This document shows positions 45,503 through 55,034 of a stretch of 64,000 bases of DNA, one piece after another. This stretch comes from Trujillonella endophytica (GTDB taxonomy: Bacteria; Actinomycetota; Actinomycetes; Mycobacteriales; Geodermatophilaceae), in NCBI RefSeq assembly GCF_900110555.1, contig NZ_FOEE01000006.1, positions 62,001 to 126,000 on the forward strand. The letters are read 5' to 3'. Below the pieces are notes generated by a model. That model was not told where the DNA came from, ran no database searches, and was given only the letters and a program-made list of their open reading frames with translations. Position 1 is the first letter of the stretch. Each line of letters begins with the position of its first letter. The translations under genes were made by a program, and so were the position numbers.

Positions 45503-46786
45503 TCACATCGCCGAGGAGGAGTCCAGCCCCAGCTCGGCCGGGCGCACCGCGAAGTCGCGGACCATCGCCTGCACCGCGTAGGTGGCGACCAGCCGCCCGT
45601 CCTGCGCGTACACCCGCCCCTCCCCCTGGGCCAGCCCGCGCCCGGCGGCGACGGCGGCGTTCGTGTACAGCAGCCACTGCGTGACGTCGACGTCGTCCAG
45701 GAACGAGATCGCCGTCGACAGCACGCCGGTGGAGAGCGTCACGTGCGCCTGCGCCTCGCCGAACCCGGGGTGCGGGCGCATCGCCGCGGCGATGGTCCAG
45801 TGCGTGGTGGACTGCGCCAGCAGGGCCTGGTGCAGGTGCTGCGGGCCGGGGTCGTCGCGGAAGCGGCACCACACCGAGATCTCCGGTGGCCCGACGAGGT
45901 CCGGGTCGGGTTGGTACGCGCCGTCCACCACCCGCAGGTCGCGGCCGGAGACGCCCATGTCCAGCGGCTCGGACTCCTCCGGCCCCGGGACGTCGGGCAT
46001 CGGCGCGGCGTGCCGGATCAGGTCCGGCGCGCCCGCGTCGAGCATCAGGGTGCCGCCGCTGCGGAAGGTCCCGCCCTGGTCGATGCGCACCGCCACGGTG
46101 GCGAAGCCACGGCCGTCGCGCAGCACGTCGGCGGCGACGTCCACCGGTTCGGTGAACGACGCCGCCCGGGCGAACGTGACGTAGCCGGAGACGACGCGCT
46201 TGCCCGGGACGGACTTCGCGGCCGCGACGATCGCCGCCCCGAGCAGCTGGCCGCCCTCCACGACGTCGCGGGGCGTGGGGCCGTACGCCGGGCCCACGAA
46301 CCGGCCGGGGGCGACCTGCTCGACGTCCATCAGCCGGGTCAGCTCCGCCTGGTCGCCCCACCCGGGGAACCGGCGGGTGCGGTGCCGCCCGGGCGGGTCG
46401 GTGGGCCAGCGCTCCTCGACCTCGACCCGGGTGCGCTCCTGGTAGAAGCAGACGTACCCGGCGATCCCGGCGACCTCGGGGAACGGGTCGCGGTAGGCCC
46501 AGACGAGGGTCGACTCGACGTCGTCGCCGGCCGTGAGGTCCCAGTAGTCGGCGACGCCCTTGAACGGGCACACGGTGTGCGCGCCCTCGGCGACGGTGAA
46601 CAGGCTCCAGTCGACGTCGTCCTCGGGCACGTAGATGCGGTCGACGTGCCGCGTCTCCTCCAGCCGGAGGGCCCGGGAGCTCTCCGCCAGCAGCAGGTCC
46701 CCGTGCCGGATCGCCACGGTGCCCTCCACGGGCACCAGGTCGATCCGGTAGTCGGGGTACTTCGGCCACGCCGACTCGACGTCCAC
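45503..46786 (-). CDS. DUF427 domain fused to a TesB-like acyl-CoA thioesterase
   Basis: A 427-residue two-part protein. Residues 1-125 match the DUF427 fold (RIDLVPVEGTVAIRHGDLLLAES, then IYVPEDDVDWSLFTVAEGAHTVCPFKGVADYW). The rest is a double hot-dog thioesterase II, with YGPTPRDVVEGGQLLGAAIVAA, FRSGGTLMLDAG and the C-terminal SFLDDVDVTQWLLYTNAAVAAGRG with the catalytic Asp-Gln-like region. Both halves are in one frame with no stop between. GTG 46786 has GAGGAG just upstream. It may hydrolyse acyl-CoA esters; the role of DUF427 is unknown. Confidence 0.82.
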   Translation of the reverse strand: MDVESAWPKYPDYRIDLVPVEGTVAIRHGDLLLAESSRALRLEETRHVDRIYVPEDDVDWSLFTVAEGAHTVCPFKGVADYWDLTAGDDVESTLVWAYRDPFPEVAGIAGYVCFYQERTRVEVEERWPTDPPGRHRTRRFPGWGDQAELTRLMDVEQVAPGRFVGPAYGPTPRDVVEGGQLLGAAIVAAAKSVPGKRVVSGYVTFARAASFTEPVDVAADVLRDGRGFATVAVRIDQGGTFRSGGTLMLDAGAPDLIRHAAPMPDVPGPEESEPLDMGVSGRDLRVVDGAYQPDPDLVGPPEISVWCRFRDDPGPQHLHQALLAQSTTHWTIAAAMRPHPGFGEAQAHVTLSTGVLSTAISFLDDVDVTQWLLYTNAAVAAGRGLAQGEGRVYAQDGRLVATYAVQAMVRDFAVRPAELGLDSSSAM

Positions 46787-46842
46787 GCGCGCTCCTCGTC
46801 GTCGAGGGGGGGTCCGGACGGCGGTCCGGACGCCAGCGCAGG

Positions 46843-47118
46843 CTAGTGGGCCGCCGCCGTCCCGGGCGAGCCCTCGCGCGGGTCCTCCACCGTGACCGCG
46901 CGCAGCTCCGGCAGGGCCCGGCGCAGCACGTCGGCGGCGACCTGCTCGAGGTAGGGCCGGGGCATCACGCACTCGGCGCACGCGGCGTCCCGCAGCAGCA
47001 GCCGCAGCGCGACCGTGCCAGCACCGGCGTCCACCGCGACGAGCTCGACGTCGCCCCCGTCGCCCGCCAGCAGCGTGCGCAGCGGCGCCAGCGCCGAGGC
47101 GACCCGGTCGGCGTCCAT
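46843..47118 (-). CDS. NifU-like C-terminal domain protein
   Basis: A 91-residue NifU-domain protein: LAPLRTLLAGDGGDVELVAVDAGAGTVALRL followed by CAECVMPRPYLEQVA, with a CXXC pair at about residues 55-58. NifU/Nfu proteins carry iron-sulfur clusters to apoproteins. It is 11 bases downstream of cimA in the same direction, with no terminator between them, so they are probably cotranscribed. The LeuC iron-sulfur enzyme of the same pathway is one possible client (inference). Confidence 0.75.
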   Translation of the reverse strand: MDADRVASALAPLRTLLAGDGGDVELVAVDAGAGTVALRLLLRDAACAECVMPRPYLEQVAADVLRRALPELRAVTVEDPREGSPGTAAAH

Positions 47119-47129
47119 CGCTGCCGGGC

Positions 47130-48719
47130 TCAGCGGTGCCGGACGGCGTAGGTCAGCGCGTCGACCAGCGCGTGCCAGCTGGCCTCGACGATGTTGTCGT
47201 GGACGCCGACGGTGGTCCACTCCCCCGTGCCGTCGGTGGTGTCGACCAGCACGCGGGTGGTGGCGCCGGTGCCGCCCTTCCAGCCGAGGATGCGGACCTT
47301 GAAGTCGGCCAGCGCGACGCCGGCCAGCTGCGGGTACCGGTCGACGAGGGCCTCGCGCAGCGCGTTGTCCAGGGCGTTGACCGGGCCGTTGCCCTCCGCC
47401 GTGCGGATGATGCGCTCGCCGTCGACGTGCACCTTGACCGTGGCCTCGCTGACGACCAGGCCGTTGCCCCAGTGCTCGACCGACACGCGGTAGCTCTCCA
47501 GCTCGAACAGCGGCGGCGGGGCGTCGGGCAGCTGCGCGCGCAGCAGCAGCTCGAAGCTCGCGTCGGCGGCCTCGAACGACCACCCGTCGGCCTCCAGGAC
47601 CTTCACCTGGTCGACCACCCGGCCGATCGCGTCGCCCTGCCCGGCGAGGTCGACGCCGAGCTCGCGGCCCTTCAGCTCGACCGAGGCGCGGCCGGCCATC
47701 TCGGTGACCAGGATGCGCATGTCGTTGCCGACCACGGCCGGGTCCAGGTGGTTGTACAGCTGCGGGCTGACCTTGATCGCGCTGGCGTGCAGGCCGGCCT
47801 TGTGCGCGAAGGCCGAGCCGCCGACGAAGGGCTGGTGGTCGTCGGGGGCGATGTTGGCCAGCTCCGCGATGGCGTGGCTGACCCGCTGGAGCTCCGGCAG
47901 GCACTCGGCGGGCACGACGGGCAGCCCCATCTTGGTGACCAGGTTGGCGATCAGCACGAACGTGTCGGCGTTGCCCGCCCGCTCGCCGTAGCCGTTGGCG
48001 GTGCCCTGCACGTGGGTGACGCCGGCCTCGACCGCGGCGAGGGTGTTGGCCACCGCGCAGCCGGTGTCGTTCTGGCAGTGGATGCCCAGCTTCCCGCTCG
48101 TGCGGGCGCGGACGTCGGCCACGACCCGTCCGACGGTCATCGGCAGCATCCCGCCGTTGGTGTCGCACAGGACGCCGACCTCGGCGCCTGCCCCGAACGC
48201 CGCCTCCAGCACCCGCACGCCGTAGTCGGGGTCGGCCGCGTAGCCGTCGAAGAAGTGCTCGCAGTCGACGAACACCCGGCGGCCGTGCGCGACCAGGTGC
48301 GCCACGGTGTCGGCGACCATCGCCAGGTTCTCCTCCAGCGTGGTGCGCAGGGCCTCGCGCACGTGCCGGACGTCGGACTTGGCGACCAGGCACACCACCG
48401 GCGTCCGCGCCTCCAGCAGCGCGGCCACCTGCGGGTCCTCGGCCACCGCGACGCCGGCCTTGCGGGTGGCCCCGAACGCGACGAGCTGGGCGTGCTTGAG
48501 CGGCAGCTCGGTGCGGGCCCGGGCGAAGAACTCGGTGTCCTTGGGCATCGCGCCCGGCCAGCCGCCCTCGATGTAGCCCACGCCGATCTCGTCCAGCAGC
48601 CGCGCGACGGCGAGCTTGTCGGCGACGGAGTAGCTCACGCCCTCCCGCTGCGCGCCGTCGCGCAGGGTCGTGTCGAACACGTGGAAGTCCGTGCTGGTCG
48701 GGCTGCTGTCGGTGGCCAC
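47130..48719 (-). CDS. cimA: Citramalate synthase
   Basis: A 529-residue enzyme that condenses pyruvate and acetyl-CoA to (R)-citramalate, the threonine-independent entry to isoleucine. The N-terminal HMGL-like TIM barrel begins HVFDTTLRDGAQREGVSYSV, with IEGGWPGAMPKDTEFF and HCQNDTGCAVANTLAAVEAG. A C-terminal LeuA-type allosteric dimer domain occupies about residues 410-529. The GAQREGVSY and GGWPG segments favour citramalate over isopropylmalate synthase. GTG 48719 has AGGAG 8 bases upstream. Transcription is probably controlled by the leader region just upstream. Confidence 0.93.
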   Translation of the reverse strand: MATDSSPTSTDFHVFDTTLRDGAQREGVSYSVADKLAVARLLDEIGVGYIEGGWPGAMPKDTEFFARARTELPLKHAQLVAFGATRKAGVAVAEDPQVAALLEARTPVVCLVAKSDVRHVREALRTTLEENLAMVADTVAHLVAHGRRVFVDCEHFFDGYAADPDYGVRVLEAAFGAGAEVGVLCDTNGGMLPMTVGRVVADVRARTSGKLGIHCQNDTGCAVANTLAAVEAGVTHVQGTANGYGERAGNADTFVLIANLVTKMGLPVVPAECLPELQRVSHAIAELANIAPDDHQPFVGGSAFAHKAGLHASAIKVSPQLYNHLDPAVVGNDMRILVTEMAGRASVELKGRELGVDLAGQGDAIGRVVDQVKVLEADGWSFEAADASFELLLRAQLPDAPPPLFELESYRVSVEHWGNGLVVSEATVKVHVDGERIIRTAEGNGPVNALDNALREALVDRYPQLAGVALADFKVRILGWKGGTGATTRVLVDTTDGTGEWTTVGVHDNIVEASWHALVDALTYAVRHR

Positions 48720-48757
48720 TACGAGCTCCTGGGACGGGGGGCGACTCGCCGCACATG

Positions 48758-48784
48758 AAAAAGACCCCCCGGGTACGGGAGGTC
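48758..48784 (-). terminator. Intrinsic terminator of the cimA attenuator
   Basis: A 9-base-pair stem (arms 48763-48771 and 48776-48784, one G-T pair) with a 4-base loop, followed on the minus strand by five T. It sits 39 bases before the cimA start and after the leader ORF, where premature stops would act. Confidence 0.8.
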
Positions 48785-48785
48785 T

Positions 48786-48812
48786 GCGCGCAGTCGAGGG
48801 TGGACTGCGCGC
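48786..48812 (-). promoter_or_regulatory. Leader hairpin of the cimA attenuator
   Basis: A perfect 10-base-pair stem (48786-48795 with 48803-48812) and a 7-base loop, starting at the last base of the leader TAG. It abuts the terminator with one base between. A ribosome stalled on the last leader codons would cover its first arm. Confidence 0.7.
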
Positions 48813-48844
48813 TAGCCGATAATCGTGGTGCGGGCGCGGGACAT
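48812..48844 (-). CDS. cimA leader peptide (Ile-Ile)
   Basis: A 10-residue leader ORF, MSRARTTIIG, starting at ATG 48844 (a GTG abuts it upstream). The two isoleucine codons, ATT and ATC, lie two codons before the stop; ATT is rare in such GC-rich coding sequence. The position before the hairpin and terminator marks it as an attenuator sensor for charged isoleucyl-tRNA. There is no clear ribosome site, so it may be translated from a leaderless start. Confidence 0.7.
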   Translation of the reverse strand: MSRARTTIIG

Positions 48845-48864
48845 CACCGGCGAGTAAAGCACAC

Positions 48865-48898
48865 GGCGCCCGTCCCCCCGGCCGGGGGAACGGGCGCC
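48865..48898 (-). terminator. Terminator after leuB
   Basis: Stem of nine base pairs, one mismatch and five more pairs (arms 48865-48879 and 48884-48898) with a 4-base loop, about 18 bases after the leuB stop and just before the cimA leader. No T tract. Confidence 0.65.
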
Positions 48899-48916
48899 GG
48901 ACGGGGGCCGGGAGGG

Positions 48917-49939
48917 TCAGCCGGAGGCGAGCGCCGCGAGGCGGTCGCCGACCTCCTGCGTCCGGATCGGCGCCCCGGGGTCGCGGGTCGACAGGTCGAA
49001 GGCGACCGCCGCGTTGACCTTCTTGGCCTGCTCGGTGCGGCCGAGGTGCTCGAGCAGCAGGCCGACCGAGAGCACCGCCGCGGTCGGGTCGGCGACGCCG
49101 GTGCCGGCGATGTCGGGCGCCGAGCCGTGCACGGGCTCGAACATGCTCGGGTTGGTGCCCGAGGCGTCCAGGTTGCCGCTGGCGGCCAGCCCGATGCCGC
49201 CGGTGACGGCGGCCGCGAGGTCGGTGACGATGTCGCCGAAGAGGTTGTCGGTGACGATGACGTCGAAGCGGGTCGGGTCGGTCACGAAGAACATCGTGGC
49301 CGCGTCCACGTGCTGGTAGGCCACGGTGACCTCGGGGAACTCGGCCGAGACCTCCTCGACCGTCCGCGACCAGAGCGAGCCGGCGTGGGTGAGGACGTTG
49401 GTCTTGTGGATCAGCGTCAGGTGCTTGCGCGGGCGGGCGATCGCGCGCTCGAAGGCGTACCGGACGACGCGCTCGACACCGAACGCGGTGTTGAGGCTGA
49501 CCTCGGTGGCGATCTCCTGCGGGGTGTCGCGGCGCAGTACCCCGCCGTTGCCCACGTACGGGCCCTCGGTGCCCTCGCGGATGCAGAGCATGTCGATGGC
49601 GCCGGGCTCGGCCAGCGGGCTGCGGACGCCGTCGAACAGCTTCGCCGGGCGCAGGTTGACGTGGTGGTCGAGCTCGAAGCGCAGCCGCAGGAGCAGCCCG
49701 CGCTCGAGGATGCCCGGCGGCACGCCCGGGTCACCGATCGCGCCGAGCAGGATCGCGTCGTGCCGGCGCAGCTCGTCGAGGACCGAGTCGGGCAGCAGCT
49801 CGCCCGTCCGCTGCCAGCGGGCAGCGCCCAGGTCGTAGGGGGTGGTCTCCAGGTCGGGAGCGACCTCGCCGAGGACCTTCAACCCCTCGGCCACGACCTC
49901 CGGGCCGATGCCGTCTCCCGCGATCACTGCCAAGCGCAT
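48917..49939 (-). CDS. leuB: 3-isopropylmalate dehydrogenase
   Basis: A 340-residue NAD-dependent oxidative decarboxylase acting after LeuCD (also on methylmalate in the citramalate route). It starts [15 protein letters not shown], has [13 protein letters not shown], the [14 protein letters not shown] substrate loop, and [30 protein letters not shown] with the metal Asp residues and the NAD region [21 protein letters not shown] 49939 matches the usual start. serA lies 52 bases upstream, so they may share a transcript. Confidence 0.97.
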   Translation of the reverse strand: MRLAVIAGDGIGPEVVAEGLKVLGEVAPDLETTPYDLGAARWQRTGELLPDSVLDELRRHDAILLGAIGDPGVPPGILERGLLLRLRFELDHHVNLRPAKLFDGVRSPLAEPGAIDMLCIREGTEGPYVGNGGVLRRDTPQEIATEVSLNTAFGVERVVRYAFERAIARPRKHLTLIHKTNVLTHAGSLWSRTVEEVSAEFPEVTVAYQHVDAATMFFVTDPTRFDVIVTDNLFGDIVTDLAAAVTGGIGLAASGNLDASGTNPSMFEPVHGSAPDIAGTGVADPTAAVLSVGLLLEHLGRTEQAKKVNAAVAFDLSTRDPGAPIRTQEVGDRLAALASG

Positions 49940-49991
49940 GGGGACCGACCCTAGTCGGGCGCCGGGAGCGGCCTCCGAGCAGGTCGGCGGG

Positions 49992-51593
49992 TCAGAGGTC
50001 GGCGGCGCGTGCCTGGCCCGCGCCGATGCGTCCGGCGATGTCGTCCAGCAGCTCGGCCGGCACGGGACTGTCCACGGTGACCACCATGAGGGCCTCCCCG
50101 CCCCGGGTCGTGCGGCTGACCTGCGCACCGGCGATGTTGATGCCGGCCTCGCCCAGGGCCGCGCCGACGGTGCCGACGACGCCGGGCCGGTCGGTGTAGA
50201 CGAAGAACAACAGGTGGCCGGAGAGGTCCAGGTCGATGTCGAAGCCGTCGATCTCGGTCAGCTTGGGTACCTGGTTCTTGCCGAACAGGGTGCCCGAGAC
50301 CGTCACCTCGGTGCCGTCGGCCATCGCCCCGTGCACCCGGACGAGGTTGCGGTAGTCGGGGCTCTCCAGGTCGCTGGTCAGCGCCACCTCCAGCCCGCGC
50401 TGCCCGGCGAGCAGGGGCGCGTTGACGTAGGTGACCTGGTCCTCGACGACGTCGGCGAACACCCCCTTGAGGACGGCAAGCTGCACGACCGACACGTCGA
50501 ACTCGGCGAGCTTGCCGCGCACGTCGACGGTCACTGACTGGGCCAGCCCGCCGGCGACCGCGGTGAAGACCGTGCCCAGCTTCTCCGCCAGCGGCAGCCC
50601 GGGCCGCACGTCCTCGGCGACGACGCCGCCGGCCTGGACGTTGACCGCGTCCGGCACGAACTCCCCCTGCAGCGCCAGGCGCACCGAGTGCGCCACGGCG
50701 GTGCCGGCCTTGTCCTGCGCCTCGGTCGTGGAGGCACCCAGGTGCGGGGTGACGACGGTGTTGGGCAGCCCGAACAGCGGGCTGTCGGTCGTGGGCTCGC
50801 TGGCGAAGACGTCGAGGCCGGCCGCCCCGACCTGGCCGGACCGGAGCGCGTCGGCCAGGGCCGCCTCGTCCACCAGTCCCCCGCGGGCGGCGTTGACGAC
50901 GATGACGCCCCGCTTGGTGGTGGCCAGCTCCGCGGCGCCGATGAGGCCCACCGTCTCGGGAGTCCTGGGCAGGTGGACGGTGATGAAGTCCGACTCGCGC
51001 AGCAACTCCTCCAGCGACACCAGGTGGACGCCGAGCTGGGCCGCGCGGCCGGGCTGGATGTAGGGGTCGTAGGCGATGAGCGTCGTCCCGAAGGCGGCGA
51101 GCCGCTGGGCGACGAGGACGCCGATCCGGCCGAGCCCGACCACGCCCACGGTCTTGCCGGTGACCTCCACGCCCATGAACGACGACCGCTTCCAGGCGCC
51201 GGCGCGCAGCGAGGCGTCGGCGGCCGGGATCTGCCGCGCGGCGGCCAGCAGCAGCGCGACGGCGTGCTCGGCGGCGCTGACGATGTTGGAGGTCGGCGCG
51301 TTGACGACCAGGACGCCGCGTTCGGTGGCGGCGGCGACGTCCACATTGTCCAGCCCGATGCCGGCACGGGCGACGACCTCGAGGCGCGGCGCGGCGGCCA
51401 GCGCCTCGGCGTCGATCCGCGTGGCGCTGCGGATCAGCACCGCGGAGGCGTCGGCCAGGGCCGGCAGCAGTGCCGCGCGGTCGGCGCCGTCGACGTGGCG
51501 GATCTCGACGGCCTCGCCGAGCACCTCCAGCACGCTCGGGGCGAGCTCTTCGGCGATCAGGACGACGGGCGCTCTCCCGGGCGAGGCGGTCAC
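49992..51593 (-). CDS. serA: D-3-phosphoglycerate dehydrogenase
   Basis: First step of serine synthesis, oxidising 3-phosphoglycerate. The 533-residue long form has a substrate domain, the NAD Rossmann fold [18 protein letters not shown], the catalytic set [24 protein letters not shown] and [16 protein letters not shown]. An allosteric-substrate-binding domain (about 320-450) and an ACT domain ([17 protein letters not shown]) complete it, as in M. tuberculosis SerA1. GTG 51593 faces a 165-base divergent gap. Confidence 0.97.
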   Translation of the reverse strand: MTASPGRAPVVLIAEELAPSVLEVLGEAVEIRHVDGADRAALLPALADASAVLIRSATRIDAEALAAAPRLEVVARAGIGLDNVDVAAATERGVLVVNAPTSNIVSAAEHAVALLLAAARQIPAADASLRAGAWKRSSFMGVEVTGKTVGVVGLGRIGVLVAQRLAAFGTTLIAYDPYIQPGRAAQLGVHLVSLEELLRESDFITVHLPRTPETVGLIGAAELATTKRGVIVVNAARGGLVDEAALADALRSGQVGAAGLDVFASEPTTDSPLFGLPNTVVTPHLGASTTEAQDKAGTAVAHSVRLALQGEFVPDAVNVQAGGVVAEDVRPGLPLAEKLGTVFTAVAGGLAQSVTVDVRGKLAEFDVSVVQLAVLKGVFADVVEDQVTYVNAPLLAGQRGLEVALTSDLESPDYRNLVRVHGAMADGTEVTVSGTLFGKNQVPKLTEIDGFDIDLDLSGHLLFFVYTDRPGVVGTVGAALGEAGINIAGAQVSRTTRGGEALMVVTVDSPVPAELLDDIAGRIGAGQARAADL

Positions 51594-51758
51594 GGGGCGA
51601 CAGCCTAGGAGCGTCGCGGGCCGGCCGCCGATCTCGTCGCGGCCCCGTCGGCACCTCCGACATGCCCGCCACCGACCGGGCACGTCCTTGCCCGGTGGCA
51701 GCGCGGCCACCATCCTGGCGACCGGCCGCCGGTTCGGGCGGCACCGAGAGAGGGACCG
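51594..51758. promoter_or_regulatory. Divergent gap between serA and a Tyr-rich membrane protein gene
   Basis: 165 bases holding an 8-base-pair inverted repeat ACCGGGCA/TGCCCGGT (51675-51682 and 51689-51696) with a 6-base loop. It could be an operator or the leader hairpin of either gene. No clear -35/-10 pair is seen. Confidence 0.3.
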
Positions 51759-52559
51759 ATGAGCACATCCGGCCACGAGCCGTTCCCGGCCGGCGACCCC
51801 CACACCCAGGGGTACACCGCCCAGCCGGGATACCCCGCGCAGCCCTACACCCCCCAGCCGTACGCCCCCCAGCCCTACGCCCAGCCGGGATACGCCGACC
51901 AGCAGAGCTACACCGACCAGCAGGGCTACGCCGCCCAACCGGGGTACGCCGACCAGCAGGGCTACACCGCCCAGCCGGGATACGCCGACCAGCAGGGCTA
52001 CACCGACCAGCCGGGCTACGCCGCCCAGCACGGGTCCTACGGCGGCCCGGCCTACTACTACGGCCAGCAGCCGCAGCCCTACGGCCCCTACGGCGTCGCG
52101 GCGGGCCGGCCCGGGGGCGTGGTGACCGCCGCCGTGCTCGGCTTCGTCTGGGGCGGCCTCGGGGCGCTGGTCACGCTCTTCCTGCTGTACTACGGCCTCG
52201 CGGCGAGCAGCTTCTCCGATGCTCCGGGGGTCTTCGGGGACGTCTTCGGGGCGGCCGCCGGCATCCTGCTGTTCACCGGCCTGCTGGCACTGGCCTGGAC
52301 CGTGGTGATGATCTGGGGCTCGGTCTGGGTCCTGTCCGGCCGCAGCCGGGTGCCGCTGCTGGTGGGGGGCTCGATCGCCATCGCCTGCACCGGCCTGGTG
52401 TTCGTCGGCGGGATCGGCGCCGCGTCCGACGGCGAGGGTCCCGGCGGGACGGTGTTCGGCCTGATCTGCCTCGTCGTCTCGATCCTGATCGTCGTCCTGC
52501 TGGCGAACCGGCAGTCCGCCGGGTTCTTCGCCGCCGCACGCGCGCACCGTCCCCGCTGA
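51759..52559 (+). CDS. Tyr/Gln/Pro-repeat membrane protein, unknown function
   Basis: A 266-residue protein in two halves. Residues 10-110 are a low-complexity repeat of about 12 residues (PGYADQQGYTAQ and variants such as QGYTDQ, QGYAAQ) with very regular DNA repeats. Four membrane helices follow (GGVVTAAVLGFVWGGLGALV, FGAAAGILLFTGLLALAWTV and two more). No enzyme motif is seen. The layout resembles other actinobacterial proteins with disordered Tyr-rich heads and membrane tails. ATG 51759. Confidence 0.72.
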   Translation: MSTSGHEPFPAGDPHTQGYTAQPGYPAQPYTPQPYAPQPYAQPGYADQQSYTDQQGYAAQPGYADQQGYTAQPGYADQQGYTDQPGYAAQHGSYGGPAYYYGQQPQPYGPYGVAAGRPGGVVTAAVLGFVWGGLGALVTLFLLYYGLAASSFSDAPGVFGDVFGAAAGILLFTGLLALAWTVVMIWGSVWVLSGRSRVPLLVGGSIAIACTGLVFVGGIGAASDGEGPGGTVFGLICLVVSILIVVLLANRQSAGFFAAARAHRPR

Positions 52560-52633
52560 CGCGTCCGACCCGCCCACCGGCGCCACCAGCCGCCTACGCT
52601 GCGTCGCTGACCAGCCCACCAGGAGGAACCGCC

Positions 52634-53278
52634 ATGTCCAGCCCCGACCCCAACTACCCGCCGCCCTCCGGCGGCGACCCCCAGGGCCAGCCCGGGTACG
52701 GGGGCCAGCCCGGCTACGGATCCCAGCCCCCGCAGGGGTACGGCGCCCAGCCCCAGGGCTACGGCGCCCAGCCGCCGCAGGGATACGGCGCCCAGCCCCA
52801 GGGCTACGGGGCCCAGCCCCAGAGCTACGGCGCCCAGCCGCAGGGCTACGGGTCGGCGGGCGGGTACCCCGCGGCTCCCCCCGGCTACGGCGCCCCGGCG
52901 GGTGGCGGCTCCATGCCGTTCCCCGTGGCCGTGCAGACCGTGCTCACGAAGTACGCCGACTTCACCGGCCGGGCGCGTCGCTCGGAGTTCTGGTGGTTCT
53001 TCCTCTTCGGGATCCTCGTGTCCGTGGTCGCGGGCATCATCGACCAGCTGATCGGCTTCCCGGCCCTGCAGATCATCGTCGGGCTGGGGCTCCTCGTCCC
53101 GAACCTCGCCGTGGGCGCCCGGCGGCTGCACGACACCGGCCGCTCCGGCTGGTGGCAGCTGCTCACGCTGATCCCGCTGGTCGGGATCATCGTGCTGATC
53201 GTCTGGTGGGCCACCGACGGGGACCGCAACCCCAACCGCTGGGGCCCCTCGCCCAAGTACCAGGGCGCCCAGTACTGA
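52634..53278 (+). CDS. DUF805 membrane protein with Gly/Tyr/Gln/Pro repeat head
   Basis: A 214-residue protein. The first 95 residues repeat GYGAQPQ and GYGAQPPQ. A DUF805 domain follows (FTGRARRSEFWWFFLFGILV, GARRLHDTGRSGWWQLL), with four membrane helices and the conserved RLHDTGRSGWW motif. DUF805 function is unknown. AGGAGG lies 7 bases before ATG 52634. Together with its upstream neighbour it forms a pair of differently built proteins with the same head-and-tail design. A terminator follows 30 bases after its stop. Confidence 0.85.
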   Translation: MSSPDPNYPPPSGGDPQGQPGYGGQPGYGSQPPQGYGAQPQGYGAQPPQGYGAQPQGYGAQPQSYGAQPQGYGSAGGYPAAPPGYGAPAGGGSMPFPVAVQTVLTKYADFTGRARRSEFWWFFLFGILVSVVAGIIDQLIGFPALQIIVGLGLLVPNLAVGARRLHDTGRSGWWQLLTLIPLVGIIVLIVWWATDGDRNPNRWGPSPKYQGAQY

Positions 53279-53308
53279 CACCGGCATCGCCCGCACTCGC
53301 GGGAACGA

Positions 53309-53343
53309 CGAGGCCCCCGCTGCACTCGGCAGCGGGGGCCTCG
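53309..53343. terminator. Bidirectional terminator between DUF805 and ilvC genes
   Basis: Perfect 15-base-pair stem (53309-53323 with 53329-53343) with a 5-base loop between convergent genes. Confidence 0.88.
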
Positions 53344-53362
53344 GTCGTCCGGGGTGCCTGCG

Positions 53363-54406
<1,044 letters not shown>

Positions 54407-54436
54407 TCAGTGGGTTCTCTGCCTGGGCGACTCGGG

Positions 54437-54492
54437 AGGGCCCCGCGCGGGGCCTGCCCCGAGCTAGCGAGTGGTGGCGGGCACGGGGGCCC
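54437..54492. repeat. Stop-adjacent palindromic repeat, copy C (diverged)
   Basis: A 56-base GC palindrome touching the ilvN stop. It shares the plan of copies A and B: GGGCCCC outer arms, CCTGCCCC, GAGC, GCGAG and GTGGCGGGC. It lies in the ilvN-ilvC gap, so it may lower read-through or stabilise the ilvBN transcript. Confidence 0.6.
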
Positions 54493-55020
54493 TCACGCGG
54501 TGCGGTCGACCGGGCGCAAGGTACCGGCGCCCGACATGGATCGCGGACCCCGGCCCAGGGCGACGGTGCCCGACTGGGCCATCTCCTTGATGCCGAGGGG
54601 GGCGAGGACGGCCAGCAGCGCCTGGAGCTTGTCCGGCGTGCCGGTCGCCTCGAGGGTGACGGTGTCGATGTTCACGTCGATCACGCGGGCCCGGAAGAGG
54701 TCCGCGGTCTGCAGCACCTGGGTGCGGTCGGCCATGGGCGCGCGAACCTTCACCAGGAGCAGTTCGCGCTGGACGGCGGCGTCACCCTCGAGCTCGACGA
54801 TCTTGATCACCTCGATCAGCTTGTTCAGCTGTTTGGTGATCTGCTCCAGCGGCGCGGACTCGGCGTCGACGACGATCGTCATGCGCGAGAGGTCCGGGTT
54901 CTCCGTCGGGCCGACGGCGAGCGACTCGATGTTGAAGCCGCGGCGGCTGAACAGCGCCGAGACGCGGGCCAGGACGCCGGACTTGTTCTCGACGAGGACG
55001 GACAGCGTGTGTCGGGTCAT
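54493..55020 (-). CDS. ilvN: Acetolactate synthase small (regulatory) subunit
   Basis: A 175-residue regulatory subunit that gives IlvB its feedback inhibition by valine. The N-terminal ACT domain is HTLSVLVENKSGVLARVSALFSRRGFN with the valine-site pattern, followed by a C-terminal half (VLQTADLFRARVIDV, TPDKLQALLAVLAPLGI). The stop TGA touches repeat copy C. ATG 55020 is 14 bases after the ilvB stop, so the subunits are made together. Confidence 0.96.
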   Translation of the reverse strand: MTRHTLSVLVENKSGVLARVSALFSRRGFNIESLAVGPTENPDLSRMTIVVDAESAPLEQITKQLNKLIEVIKIVELEGDAAVQRELLLVKVRAPMADRTQVLQTADLFRARVIDVNIDTVTLEATGTPDKLQALLAVLAPLGIKEMAQSGTVALGRGPRSMSGAGTLRPVDRTA

Positions 55021-55034
55021 GGTGTGCTCGCTCC

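Noticed and set aside
51800-52060. CRISPR-like regular DNA repeat
   Set aside because: The repeats are in frame, encode a Tyr-rich protein segment, and have no unique spacers.
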